Below, piece by piece: positions 9,249 through 18,141 of a stretch of DNA of 64,000 nucleotides. The stretch is from SAR86 cluster bacterium SAR86B (GTDB taxonomy: Bacteria; Pseudomonadota; Gammaproteobacteria; Magnimaribacterales; D2472). The notes below the pieces were generated by a model. It saw nothing but the letters and a program-made list of their open reading frames with translations. It ran no database searches and was not told the DNA's origin. Location of the stretch: positions 248,001 to 312,000 of the forward strand of contig CAJJCW010000001.1 in NCBI GenBank assembly GCA_905182885.1. Direction: 5' to 3'. The position numbers and the translations under genes are program-made. Within the stretch, counting starts at the first letter, position 1. Every line of letters begins with the position of its first letter.

Positions 9249-9899
9249 TCTAATATAGTAACAAATGCCTCTGATATATTGCTAGATATTGATGGCGTGA
9301 TATTAGACCAAAGTTTTGATAATTTATTTTGGCAGGAGTTAATTCCATTAAAACTGTCTATATCAAAAAATATTTCTTTAGAAGAGGCTAAGCTTGAGAT
9401 TAAAACAACTGCGTCAAAGATTTACGGGACGCTCCCTTGGTATGAATTAGAGTTTTGGGAGAATAGGTATGATATTGATTTTCTAAGTGTTGCTGCTGAG
9501 CACAGCTCAAAAATTAATTTTCTGCCTAATGCAGAACAAACATTAAACCAACTTTCATCATTGGATAAAAGAATTATCTTGCTAACTAATTGCGATCCAA
9601 GGCTATTAAATATAAAAGCCGGTTCTGTTCCATTTATGCAATATGTTGATGGCTGCATCTCTTCGGTAGAGTTGGGAGTTGTGAAAGAGCATCAAGGTTT
9701 TTGGAGCAAAGCTTTTAGATATTTTAATATCAATCCAAAATTTTCTTTATTTGCGGATGATAATCTTTATGTAGTTAATGCAGCCGTTAAAGCAGGGATT
9801 GAGAATTCATTCCAGGTCTTGGAGCCAACAAGTAATGTCAATATTATTAATGAGCCAGAGGCGATTCTAACAATTAGAAATATTGGTGACTTAATTTAA
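9234..9899 (+). CDS. yrfG: HAD-family GMP/IMP nucleotidase YrfG-like
   Basis: A 221-residue HAD hydrolase. Motif I is DILLDIDGVILD (nucleophile and acid Asp), followed by the YrfG-type cap segment FDNLFWQELIP and LPWYELEFW. Motif II is ILLTNCD, and the C-terminal acid motif is FADDN. E. coli YrfG dephosphorylates GMP and IMP, so the likely role is purine nucleotide turnover. It is divergent to cysQ, overlapping its 5' end by 15 bases, and converges on the phosphatase gene with a 9-base overlap. A yrfG/cysQ neighbourhood is common in Gammaproteobacteria. The exact substrate is inferred. Confidence 0.82.
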   Translation: MRNLHSNIVTNASDILLDIDGVILDQSFDNLFWQELIPLKLSISKNISLEEAKLEIKTTASKIYGTLPWYELEFWENRYDIDFLSVAAEHSSKINFLPNAEQTLNQLSSLDKRIILLTNCDPRLLNIKAGSVPFMQYVDGCISSVELGVVKEHQGFWSKAFRYFNINPKFSLFADDNLYVVNAAVKAGIENSFQVLEPTSNVNIINEPEAILTIRNIGDLI

Positions 9900-11047
9900 G
9901 CAGTTTGAATTGGATAAATTGGAGTAATCAACAGCATCTAAGATTTTTGTGAAGATATCAGTGTTATCCATGACCCCTGTAAAAGCATCAGCTCCAGGGC
10001 CATATGCATATACACCTACAGGAATTCCTGTATGCCTGCCTGTTCCCCACTGAACTTTAACCTTGCCATTGTCCTGGCCTAGAATTTGAAGGCCCCCGGT
10101 CTCGTGATCTGCCGTTATTACTAAAAGTGTTTCACCATTATTGCTTACGAAATTTATGGCATTTTGAATTGTTTGATCAAAATCTCTAAACTCTTCTATC
10201 ATTTTAGCTGAATTATTATCATGTGCAGCCCAGTCAATTTGACTTCCCTCACTCATTAAAAAGAAACCAGAGCATTCTTTAGATTTTAAAGATAAAAATT
10301 CTAAAGCTATATTGGTCATACTTTTCTGAGTAGGTTTATTCTGTGATCGCTCAATGCCATCTTCATCAAAAAGACCAATTATTTTTTTATAGTTTTGTAT
10401 ATTTTCTAAAGATAAAGCATCTTTCTCTGTTAGTAAAAAGGAATTTTCTTGGAGCTCATCTGTATCAAAAACTCTAACCCTCCTCCTAAAGCAATGCTGA
10501 TAGGAGAACTTAGTAACTGCCTAGCTATTTCTTCTCCTTTATACCTTGAATCTACATGGGCATAAAAAGCAGCTGGTGTTGCATGTGTAATTGATGATGT
10601 AGCAACTAATCCAGATATGAAGCCTTTTTTTGATAAGAGCTCGGGAATCGTTGGGACTATATCTTTTTCAGGTGATATTGATAGAAATTTGTTGGTAGTT
10701 TTTATCCCAGCTGCCCAAGCGGTCGCTGATGCTGCAGAGTCTGTAATCAGACTATCATCTGAATGGGTTAATGAGATTCCTGAATAAGGCAATTGATCTA
10801 TGGCAAGTCTAAAATCGGGACCTCCAATAGCAATTCTTGATAATGCTATCTGATTAAGCCCTGTCCCATCCCCAATTATAAGAATAATATTTTTTGGCTT
10901 TACATTTTTCTTAAAAGAATTAATTTCAATGAGATTGGGGCTAGTATTGCCAATAGGAATATATTCAATTTTAGTTTTACTTTGAACTAATAAAAAAAGC
11001 AAAACAAACAGACTTAGGACTAAGACAAGAATAGATTTGTTTTTCAT
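9891..11047 (-). CDS. PhoA-type alkaline phosphatase (frame broken at 10467-10471)
   Basis: Exported metal-dependent phosphomonoesterase. The N-terminal part has one hydrophobic signal/anchor segment (residues 5-22), the metal motif LIIGDGTGLNQ and the nucleophile region TDSAASATAWAAG. The C-terminal part has SEGSQIDWAAHDN, ITADHETGG and the metal His in GRHTGIPV, all PhoA-family hallmarks. A stop interrupts the frame, but adding one A to the A5 run at 10467-10471 (complement T) restores continuous reading through DTDELQENSF to the end, about 386 residues. It is probably an intact gene with a homopolymer error. It is coupled to the nucleotidase upstream by a one-base overlap. Confidence 0.88.
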
Positions 11048-11892
11048 TAAGGTTTCAGAGCTTCTAATCTCTTTTGAATCATTTCTTCTTGTGTTTCAGG
11101 ATATTGATTACCGTATATAGAGCCCTCCCATTTTCCATACATTGGATTTGGGATCATGAACCATTTACTTCCCCACATATCTTTATATTTATTAGCAAGA
11201 TCTTTTCTAGCCTCTGGCTCTAAAGTAGCTTCCTCTGTAGAGATAAAATCTGTAATTTGATCGCCAACAAGCATAATAACTCTATAGTTACTTGCTACAA
11301 GAGCTCTTCTTGAAACTTTATCAGAAGACCATCCTTTTTCACCTTTCATCAAAAGCACATCTTCATCATCATCAAATGGCAGGCCAAGTGCTTTAAGATT
11401 TACTCTAGTTGCATCTTCTAACTCTGCAACTCTGTTAGTCACATAGAAGATTTTAATATCTTTGCTTTTCGCATAAAGTAAAAAATCTTTTACGCCATCA
11501 ATTGCTTCGGCAGAACTTTCAAGACCCCAGTCAATCCATCCGCATGGGTATGAACAGCCATTTAAAATTGATCGTGCTTGATGAGGAGTATTATTTAAAA
11601 CTGTCTCATCTACATCTAAAATAATAGCTGGCTTTTTTAAAGAAAAATTGTCTTTCTGCTCCAGTGCTGCTGTCCAGCTCTTGTCAGATAAAGCCTCGTC
11701 TATTTTATTGGTTGCATTGGTATAGGTTTGTATATTGTTAGCAGCAAACTCTGCTGATGTTTGCATGTAAAGCACTGCAAGCAATGATTGTTTTTGAAAA
11801 GAGTTATCTACTGTTTCTTCCGATGAAACAAAATTAGTAAGTAGTAAAATACTAATTAAGGATGATAAATATATTTGATTAGGTGATTTCAT
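11047..11892 (-). CDS. 5'-nucleotidase / acid phosphatase, e(P4)-like HAD family
   Basis: A 281-residue exported HAD phosphatase of the class B/C, lipoprotein e(P4) type. It has a signal peptide (residues about 1-24), the family repeat AVLYMQTSAEF, the nucleophile motif ILDVDETVLNN, FYVTNR and the acidic motif GDQITDF. In Haemophilus, e(P4) dephosphorylates NMN and nucleotides for uptake. Here the signal peptide has no lipobox Cys, so the protein is probably soluble in the periplasm, unlike the prototype. It is first in a two-gene operon with the alkaline phosphatase and sits beside yrfG, which suggests nucleotide-phosphate scavenging. Confidence 0.88.
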   Translation of the reverse strand: MKSPNQIYLSSLISILLLTNFVSSEETVDNSFQKQSLLAVLYMQTSAEFAANNIQTYTNATNKIDEALSDKSWTAALEQKDNFSLKKPAIILDVDETVLNNTPHQARSILNGCSYPCGWIDWGLESSAEAIDGVKDFLLYAKSKDIKIFYVTNRVAELEDATRVNLKALGLPFDDDEDVLLMKGEKGWSSDKVSRRALVASNYRVIMLVGDQITDFISTEEATLEPEARKDLANKYKDMWGSKWFMIPNPMYGKWEGSIYGNQYPETQEEMIQKRLEALKP

Positions 11893-11943
11893 AGTACAAG
11901 ACCATTATAATGCTAATAAATTATTTACAGTGATAAAAATCAT

Positions 11944-12105
11944 ATGAACAATGAATTATTAGAAAATCTTAACAAGCTTCAAAAAATGTTTGTTTTGTTA
12001 AGTGAAGAAAGAAAAGTTGTTATGTCACATCATAAGACCTTTGAGCATGTTGAAGAAATGAGGGATATTCTTAATAAATCTATAGAGATAATTAAAAATG
12101 ACTAA
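11944..12105 (+). CDS. Small hypothetical protein, 53 residues
   Basis: A short open frame starting ATG AAC AAT and ending GAC TAA. It predicts a soluble, mostly helical, charged peptide with heptad-like hydrophobics (LLENLNKLQKMFVLL, then FEHVEEMRDILNKSIEII). Its last 8 bases overlap the start of the crotonase gene, the kind of translational coupling seen throughout this window, which is the main argument that it is real. I recognise no family. A structural or adaptor role cannot be inferred from the sequence alone. Confidence 0.55.
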   Translation: MNNELLENLNKLQKMFVLLSEERKVVMSHHKTFEHVEEMRDILNKSIEIIKND

Positions 12106-12958
12106 TTACACATGTTTTGATGTAGAAATAAAAGATCATGTAGCTCATATATCTATGAACAGGCCTGATGCTTTTAATTCCATGATAAGAATTTTTTGGA
12201 AAGAGCTTCCGGACTTGATCAAAGATATTGATAAAAATTCTAAAGCAAGGGTCATAGTTCTTTCAGGACAAGGTAAGCATTTTTGTGCTGGTATGGACTT
12301 AGCAACTTTTGCTCCTTCAGAGAAAACTGCTGAAAAGAAAGATCCAGCTAGAGTTAGAGAGGCTTTCTATCATGAGGTATTAGAGCTTCAAGATGCCTTT
12401 ACGGCCTTAGAAGAATGCCGAATGCCTACTATTGCTGCTATTCAAGGAGCTTGTGTTGGCGGGGCTATTGATATGGTTGCTGCATGTGACATGAGATATT
12501 GCAGTGATGATGCTTTTTTTAAAATAGCGGAAGTTGATATTGGTATTGCTGCAGATGTGGGTACGCTTCAGAGATTACCAACATTAATGCCTATTGGCGT
12601 TGTAAGAGAGCTTGCCTATACAGGAAGAAAGTTTGATTCAGCTGAAGCCAAATCTCTTGGTCTTGTTAATGAAGTTTTTGATTCTCAGGAAAATTTAGTT
12701 TCTGAAGTTAATAAAATAGCTAAAACTATTGCTAGCAAGTCTCCCTTGGTAACAAGGGTCATTAAGAAACAGATTAATTATGCAAGAGATCATTCTGTAA
12801 AGGACTCTCTGGATTATCACGCAGCATGGAATTCTAGTCTTCTTAGCGGAAATGACTTAGAAGAGGCAATGACTGCTTACATGAATAAATCTGTTGGCAA
12901 TTTTGACGATCTTGAACCCAAGCATTCATTCTGGGAAAAAGATAAAGGCTTAGTTTAG
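12098..12958 (+). CDS. Enoyl-CoA hydratase/isomerase, dienoyl-CoA isomerase-like
   Basis: A 286-residue crotonase-fold protein. The first oxyanion-hole segment is GKHFCAGMDL and the second is GACVGGAIDM. The acidic residues in IDMVAACDMRY, FKIAEVD and IAADVGTLQRLP match the Asp/Glu/Asp set of delta3,5-delta2,4-dienoyl-CoA isomerase (ECH1 family), which handles unsaturated fatty acids with odd-numbered double bonds. That reading is better supported than plain enoyl-CoA hydratase, because the hydratase glutamate pair pattern is replaced. It follows a small coupled ORF and converges on yaaA with a 4-base overlap. Confidence 0.85.
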   Translation: MTNYTCFDVEIKDHVAHISMNRPDAFNSMIRIFWKELPDLIKDIDKNSKARVIVLSGQGKHFCAGMDLATFAPSEKTAEKKDPARVREAFYHEVLELQDAFTALEECRMPTIAAIQGACVGGAIDMVAACDMRYCSDDAFFKIAEVDIGIAADVGTLQRLPTLMPIGVVRELAYTGRKFDSAEAKSLGLVNEVFDSQENLVSEVNKIAKTIASKSPLVTRVIKKQINYARDHSVKDSLDYHAAWNSSLLSGNDLEEAMTAYMNKSVGNFDDLEPKHSFWEKDKGLV

Positions 12959-13722
12959 TCTCTCAAGAAGACTGGTTCAGAGGCTGAAGATTCAGCTTTT
13001 GAAAAATAATAACCATCTGAATTAAACTTAGAGAGTTTTTCGAAGTCTTTGATATTATTTTCAATAATCCATCTTGCCATTAGGCCTCGAGCTCTTTTTG
13101 CATAAAAACTAATAATTTTATGCTTACCGTTTTTAAAATCTTTAAACACTGGGGATATAACGTTAACTGTTTCGGGCATCTTGCCTAAGACAGAAAAGTA
13201 TTCTTTTGATGCAAGATTAATTAATAGGTCTGATTTTTGAGAGTTCAGATCATTTATGACATTATCCTTAACTGTACTTCCCCAAAATTCATAAAGATTT
13301 TTTCCTTTAGAAGTCTGGAGTTTTGTTCCCATTTCTAATCTATAAGGCCTCATTACATCCATTGGTCTTAAGATTCCGTATAAACCTGAAAGAATTCTTA
13401 GGTGCTTTTGAGCAAATTTTATTTGTTTGGCATTAAAATTTTCCGCCTCTAAACCTTGGTATACATCTCCTTTGAAAACAAGCATAGATGGCTTTGCATC
13501 TGAGGAAACTGTTTTAGAAGCTTTCCATGATTGATAGCGATCAAAATTTAATGAAGCTAATTTATCGCTCAACCCCATTAAGCTTGCAATTTCCTTAGGT
13601 TCCTTTTCTTTTAGATTTTTTATAAGCTTAGAGGATTGGCTTAGAAACTGGGGTGCAGTATGATTGCTTTTAGCATCAACAGAGTAATCTAAGGTTTTGG
13701 CTGGAGAGAGAACTATTAACAT
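12955..13722 (-). CDS. yaaA: Peroxide stress protein YaaA (UPF0246/DUF328)
   Basis: A 255-residue YaaA-family protein. The N-terminus LIVLSPAKTLDY is the family signature, and FKGDVYQGL, LRILSGLYGILRP and the C-terminal FYAKRARGLMARWI are all present. In E. coli YaaA lowers intracellular free iron during H2O2 stress, and the fold binds DNA. The length is normal. It is divergent from dctQ across a 36-base gap, so the two promoters must be very close or overlapping. Confidence 0.95.
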   Translation of the reverse strand: MLIVLSPAKTLDYSVDAKSNHTAPQFLSQSSKLIKNLKEKEPKEIASLMGLSDKLASLNFDRYQSWKASKTVSSDAKPSMLVFKGDVYQGLEAENFNAKQIKFAQKHLRILSGLYGILRPMDVMRPYRLEMGTKLQTSKGKNLYEFWGSTVKDNVINDLNSQKSDLLINLASKEYFSVLGKMPETVNVISPVFKDFKNGKHKIISFYAKRARGLMARWIIENNIKDFEKLSKFNSDGYYFSKAESSASEPVFLRD

Positions 13723-13758
13723 GATAAATATTCTAACTAAATCTTCGACATACTTCTA

Positions 13759-14232
13759 ATGAATATTGTAGAAAAGTTCATAAATATTATAGGCGAGTAT
13801 ATTTCCTATCTCATCCCTTTAATGACGCTGCTCATGATTATTGTCATTGTAAGTAGGTATTTTTTTGGAATTGGCCAAACGGGCTTACAAGAATTAGTTA
13901 TGTATTTTCATGCCCTTGTCTTTCTTGGTTGTGCTGGGTATGCCTTTAATAAAGATGAGCATGTTCGCGTTGATATTTTTTATCGCGATGCTTCAGCCAA
14001 GTACAAGAATTTAGTCAACCTTGTCTTGGGAGTTATATTTCTGCTTCCTGTAATGTTCATTATTGCGTTTTATTCTATAGATCTGATTGCTATGTCTTGG
14101 AAAATTCAAGAAGTATCAAATGAAGCTGGCGGCCTTGGGTATGTCTTTGTTCAAAAAACATTTATATTCTTATTTCCACTCACGCTTTTTGCAGCTTTTA
14201 TAAACCAACTAATCAAAATTATATGGAAATAA
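13759..14232 (+). CDS. dctQ: TRAP transporter small permease (DctQ/TakQ type)
   Basis: A 157-residue inner membrane protein with four hydrophobic spans (about 15-36, 48-66, 88-110, 130-150). It is the small permease of a tripartite ATP-independent periplasmic transporter. Conserved features include SRYFF, the ELVMYFHALVFLG segment and the charged HVRVDIFY after the second span. The SNEAGGLGYVFVQK loop resembles small subunits of 2-oxoacid (TakPQM-type) TRAP systems. It overlaps dctM by 10 bases. The likely partner receptor lies elsewhere, at 19704-20789. Confidence 0.88.
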   Translation: MNIVEKFINIIGEYISYLIPLMTLLMIIVIVSRYFFGIGQTGLQELVMYFHALVFLGCAGYAFNKDEHVRVDIFYRDASAKYKNLVNLVLGVIFLLPVMFIIAFYSIDLIAMSWKIQEVSNEAGGLGYVFVQKTFIFLFPLTLFAAFINQLIKIIWK

Positions 14233-15559
14233 TACCTCTTATATTATTGATGCTAGTTTGTTGTGCTTTGCTCTTTGGTTATCCAGTAGCATTTACCTTG
14301 TCAGGTATATCCATCTTGTTTGCCTTAATATGCATTCCATTTGGTATCTTTGATCCAGCAATTTTTAAAAGTATTCCTTTAAGAATATTTGGCATCATGA
14401 ATAACGTGACGCTTCTTGCAGTTCCCTTGTTTATTTTTATGGGTACTGTTTTAGAGAGATCAGGCATAGCATCTAAGATGCTTGAGAATATGGCTTTGGC
14501 TTTTAAGAACATTAGAGGGGGATTGAGTATTTCTATAATTCTTGTTGGAGCTCTTTTAGCAGCAAGCACTGGAATTGTTGGTGCTACTGTCGTAACTATG
14601 GGGTTAATGTCTTTGCCTGTTCTCATTCAACAAGGTTATAAAAAAGATTTTTCAGCCGGCCTTGTTGCATCAACTGGAACGCTTGGACAAATAATACCTC
14701 CTTCTATAGCTTTGGTACTTCTTGGAGATGTTATGTCTAATGCCTACCAAAGAGCACAAAATAATATGGGGATATTTTCTCAAAAAACAGTAACGGTAGG
14801 AGATCTTTTTGTAGGGGCTATTGTGCCTGGTATTTTAATTTGCCTTGGTTATCTTTTTTATACTCTTTATCAAAATAGTAAAAATGCTGATATTCAATTT
14901 GATCCCAATGCCCAATCAGCATCTAGCATGATGTTTTAAAAACACTTGCCATGCCTTTGCTTTTAATTGTTCTTGTTCTTGGATCTATCATTGCGGGTAT
15001 TGCCACGCCAACAGAAGCATCTGCTATTGGCGCCATGGGAGCTCTGTTTATTGCTCTAATAAACGGAAAATTTAATTTAGCTTTTATTAAAGAAGCTAGT
15101 CAAAAAACAGCAATAGTCTCAACAATGATTTTCACTATATTAATAGGGGCCTCAATCTTTTCTTTAATATTTAGAGGAGTTGGTGGTGATGAGCTGATCA
15201 ATCTTATTTTTGGATCCCTCCCTGGAGGTCCATATACCGCTTTAGTTTTTGTCTTACTATTTGTTTTCTTGCTTGGCTTTATTTTAGACTTTATAGAAAT
15301 CTGCTATGTGATAGTGCCATTAGTGGCTCCACCGCTGTTAATGATGGGATTTGATCCTGTATGGTTAGCAATTCTTTTAGCCATTAACCTACAAACATCA
15401 TTCTTAACACCGCCTTTTGGGTTTTCTCTTTTCTATTTAAGAGGAGTCGCCGACGAAAGTATCAAGACCTCAGATATTTATAAAGGGGTTATTCCTTTTA
15501 TCTTAATACAACTATTTATCCTCATTCTTGTTCTAATATTTCCTTTTATTGTTCTATAA
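14223..15559 (+). CDS. dctM: TRAP transporter large permease (DctM/TakM type; frame broken at 14934)
   Basis: The large TRAP subunit that forms the sodium-driven transport path. The first frame has FGYPVAFTLSG, LLAVPLFIFMG, AASTGIVGATVVTMG and IIPPSIALVLLGD; the second has AGIATPTEASAIGA, LGFILDFIEICYVIVP and the C-terminal helices with TSFLTPPFGFSLFYLRG. A stop separates them, but adding one T to the T4 run at 14934-14937 joins FLKTLAMPLL in frame, giving about 445 residues, normal for DctM. I regard the break as a homopolymer error. Confidence 0.9.
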
Positions 15560-15605
15560 AAATATTTGATACTATAGGGAGATAGCTTTTAATGGCTTAT
15601 TTTTA

Positions 15606-15624
15606 ATGAGTAATTAATACTCAT
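15606..15624. promoter_or_regulatory. Palindrome upstream of the MarR-like gene, candidate operator
   Basis: A perfect inverted repeat, ATGAGTA-N5-TACTCAT, lies 54 bases before the start of the winged-helix regulator and 47 bases after the dctM stop. Its size, symmetry and AT-rich centre fit MarR-family operators, so it may be the autoregulatory site. Binding is inferred, not shown. Confidence 0.5.
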
Positions 15625-15678
15625 GTCTTATTTAGAAGTATGCTCTAATTACTAATAAGAGAAATTTTCAAATATGTT

Positions 15679-16029
15679 ATGAAAATAGACCAAAGCTTCA
15701 TAGCAAAAAATATAGGAGCTAAAGCACTACATCTGATTTTTATAAAAGAATCAATAGGAATCCCTGAGCTTATTATTCTTTCTGAAATAGCTGTTAGAAT
15801 GCACAAAAATGAATCCCCTCCTAACGTAAAATGGTTTCAAACTACACTGCAGATATCATTTACTAAAGTAAAGGCGGTTCTTGACCCTCTTGAACAAAGA
15901 CGTCTTATTATTAAGACTCAGGCTAAAGGTGATCATAGGGTTAAAGATATAAACCTTACTGAGAAAGGCTTTAAATTTATATCTGAAATCATGGATATAC
16001 TTCCACGCAGTAAGAGATTGGACACTTAA
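15679..16029 (+). CDS. MarR-like winged-helix transcriptional regulator
   Basis: A 116-residue DNA-binding protein. The core is a winged helix: helix-turn-helix around residues 48-75 (WFQTTLQISFTKVKAVLDPL) and a basic beta-wing (RRLIIKTQAKGDHRVKDINLT) followed by the ending EKGFKFISEI typical of MarR proteins. It is shorter than most MarR proteins (about 140), mainly at the C-terminal dimerisation helices. The palindrome at 15606-15624 may be its own operator. It stands between the TRAP permeases and the decarboxylase/dehydrogenase pair, so it could control either; the effector is unknown. Confidence 0.75.
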   Translation: MKIDQSFIAKNIGAKALHLIFIKESIGIPELIILSEIAVRMHKNESPPNVKWFQTTLQISFTKVKAVLDPLEQRRLIIKTQAKGDHRVKDINLTEKGFKFISEIMDILPRSKRLDT

Positions 16030-16050
16030 GTCAATATTATTTTTTTATAA

Positions 16051-16082
16051 AAGAGGATCTGATCCAAACCTACCATCCTCTT
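16051..16082 (+). terminator. Hairpin after the MarR-like gene
   Basis: AAGAGGAT (16051-16058) and ATCCTCTT (16075-16082) form an 8-bp stem with a 16-base loop, 22 bases after the stop codon. No strong T-run follows immediately, so termination strength is doubtful. Confidence 0.35.
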
Positions 16083-16182
16083 CTTCGCCTTTTGAACAAA
16101 ACCTAAAGATATATTTAAGTATCAAAAATATATATTCTTTCATTATCCTAGAGGTATTTCTTCTATTACTATTAACTAACTT

Positions 16183-16998
16183 ATGAGTAACTTTAAAATC
16201 CCAAAAAATGGGAATGACATGATGCCATTTAATTTTGGTCCTCGAGCAACCAACCCCAAGGTGAGTGGTTGGTATAGAGACGTCACGATGATTGTGGTGC
16301 CATATCTCACAGATGCTAATATTCTTAGATCCATAATTCCTGAGCAATTCAGCATACCTGAAGAGCCCGTTGTTTCTATTGCATATGCTTGTAATAAAGA
16401 TATTGATTGGCTTGCAGGAAGAGCATATAACCTAATATCCGTAAGTGTTGAAACAACTTTTAAAGGCACTGTTGACCAAGAGACAGCAGCTTATAATTTA
16501 GTATTCTGGGAGAACCTAACAGACCCTATTTTAACTGGTAGAGAGCTCCAGGGTATCCCTAAAATATATGCAGATATTGAAGACCATAAACTAGAATTAG
16601 GAACAGCAAGCTCCCATGTGTCTCATTACAATAATCCTATTTTAGATATTTCTATCTCTAACTTAACCAAACTGGATGATGATATTGTTAAAACAATTAG
16701 TGATAGTGAAAAGAATAAAAAAACCTTTGGTTATAGATATATTCCAAATGTTGATGTTACTAAAGAGCCGGTAGTTGCAGAACCTATACTTCATACTTCT
16801 CATAACTTTTTTAAAGAGATGCACTTAGGTCAGGGTCATGTTGACTGGCATTCATCTAGCTGGGAGCAAAACCCTACTCAAGCTCATATTATTAATAAAC
16901 TTAAAGAGCTCCCTATTCTTGAATATAAAGATGCAGTATTTATAAAAGGCGCTACAAATCTCTTTATTCCAGAACAGCCTTCGAAAGTTTTAAAATAA
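16183..16998 (+). CDS. Acetoacetate decarboxylase-family protein
   Basis: A 271-residue protein of the ADC fold. The segment GRELQGIPKIYAD matches the E-x-x-G-x-P-K motif holding the Schiff-base lysine of acetoacetate decarboxylase, and the glutamate before it is also present (WENLTDPILTGRE). The reaction could be decarboxylation of a beta-keto acid, but several ADC-fold relatives are hydratase/aldolases, so the substrate is not certain. The gene immediately precedes a hydroxyacyl-CoA dehydrogenase whose ATG follows directly after its stop codon, suggesting a joint function in keto-acid or acyl-CoA metabolism. Confidence 0.78.
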   Translation: MSNFKIPKNGNDMMPFNFGPRATNPKVSGWYRDVTMIVVPYLTDANILRSIIPEQFSIPEEPVVSIAYACNKDIDWLAGRAYNLISVSVETTFKGTVDQETAAYNLVFWENLTDPILTGRELQGIPKIYADIEDHKLELGTASSHVSHYNNPILDISISNLTKLDDDIVKTISDSEKNKKTFGYRYIPNVDVTKEPVVAEPILHTSHNFFKEMHLGQGHVDWHSSSWEQNPTQAHIINKLKELPILEYKDAVFIKGATNLFIPEQPSKVLK

Positions 16999-18141
16999 AT
17001 GAATTCAGAACCAATAAAGAAAGTATGTTTTATTGGCGCTGGAACAATGGGTTGCTTTAATTCTTTGATGGCTTCTGTTGCTGGTTATGAATGTGTAATT
17101 TATGACCCATCAAAAGAGTCTTTAGCTAGTAGAAAAGAAAATCAAAAAGCGATGGGTGAGTTTTTAAGTCATTCAAATTTTTTTAATGAAGTCGATCTAG
17201 ATGCTTCTATTTCTAAAATAAAAAATGAAAGCAATTTAATAAATGCACTTGAAGGGGCTGATTTAATTAGCGAATCTATTCCTGAGAATTTTGATCTAAA
17301 AATTAAAGTCTTAAAAGAGGTTGAGTCTCTTATTAGTAAGAACGCCATTTTAACAACCAATACATCCAGCTTATCTGTAACAAAAATGAGCCAGCAACTT
17401 AATTCAAGCACGCGCTTTGCAGCAATGCACTTTCATCTAGGATCACGATTAATTGACCTAGTAAGAGGTGTTAACACCTCAGAAGCTACCATTAAATCTT
17501 TAGTAGCTTTTGTTGACAGCATTAATGGCCACCCTCTTGTATTAAAAAAAGAAAGTCGGGGCTATGCCTTAAATGCAATGCTTGGCGGCCTTTTTAGCCA
17601 AAGCATGCTGATGGTCATTGAAGGCTTGTATTCTATTGAAGAAATTGACGGAGCATGGAAAGAGCTGAATAAGAGCGAATTTGGTCCCTTTGGCATGATG
17701 GATATTTTTGGCTTAGATGTAGTCAAAGGCGCATGGGATGAAAAAGAAGAAGGCTCATCTCATATTATTTATAAAGAAAAAATCCTTGGATTATTATCTA
17801 AATATACAAGCAATGAATCTTTGGGTAAGAAAACTGGAAAAGGTTTTTATGACTACTCAAAAGTACAAAATGAGCATGAAAAATCTAATTATATAGATAT
17901 ACAAAAAGATCTACGTATTGGGATTATTGAGTCTGCCTTAGTCCTTTTGGCTGATGATATTTTAGAAAAAGATCAAATTAATAAAGCCTGGATAGTGGGA
18001 ATGTTACTTGAACAAGGTCCTTTTGATATTTTCAATGCTATTGGGGTTAAAGAATTTAAAAAGCAATATAAGGAATGGCTTTCTAATTTATATATTTCTT
18101 CTGAAAATAGTCAAAAAATATCAAAACTTATTAACTATTAA
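16999..18141 (+). CDS. 3-hydroxyacyl-CoA dehydrogenase family protein
   Basis: A 380-residue NAD-dependent dehydrogenase. The N-terminal Rossmann fold has [16 protein letters not shown] and the acidic end of strand 2 (VIYDPS). [29 protein letters not shown] and the catalytic-His region MHFHLGSR follow, with the helical C-terminal domain ending [11 protein letters not shown]. The HF motif is normally followed by xxPV in classical 3HCDH; here it is [12 protein letters not shown], so the substrate may not be a simple fatty acyl-CoA. It abuts the ADC-like gene and overlaps lipA by 11 bases in convergent orientation. Confidence 0.85.
   Translation: MNSEPIKKVCFIGAGTMGCFNSLMASVAGYECVIYDPSKESLASRKENQKAMGEFLSHSNFFNEVDLDASISKIKNESNLINALEGADLISESIPENFDLKIKVLKEVESLISKNAILTTNTSSLSVTKMSQQLNSSTRFAAMHFHLGSRLIDLVRGVNTSEATIKSLVAFVDSINGHPLVLKKESRGYALNAMLGGLFSQSMLMVIEGLYSIEEIDGAWKELNKSEFGPFGMMDIFGLDVVKGAWDEKEEGSSHIIYKEKILGLLSKYTSNESLGKKTGKGFYDYSKVQNEHEKSNYIDIQKDLRIGIIESALVLLADDILEKDQINKAWIVGMLLEQGPFDIFNAIGVKEFKKQYKEWLSNLYISSENSQKISKLINY

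Noticed and set aside
14279-14626. 115-codon minus-strand frame inside dctM
   Set aside because: Antisense to conserved membrane helices of a TRAP permease; composition is that of a mirrored hydrophobic gene.
16045-16469. Two overlapping minus-strand frames at the MarR/ADC junction
   Set aside because: They are antisense to the ADC-like gene and its leader and show no family features.
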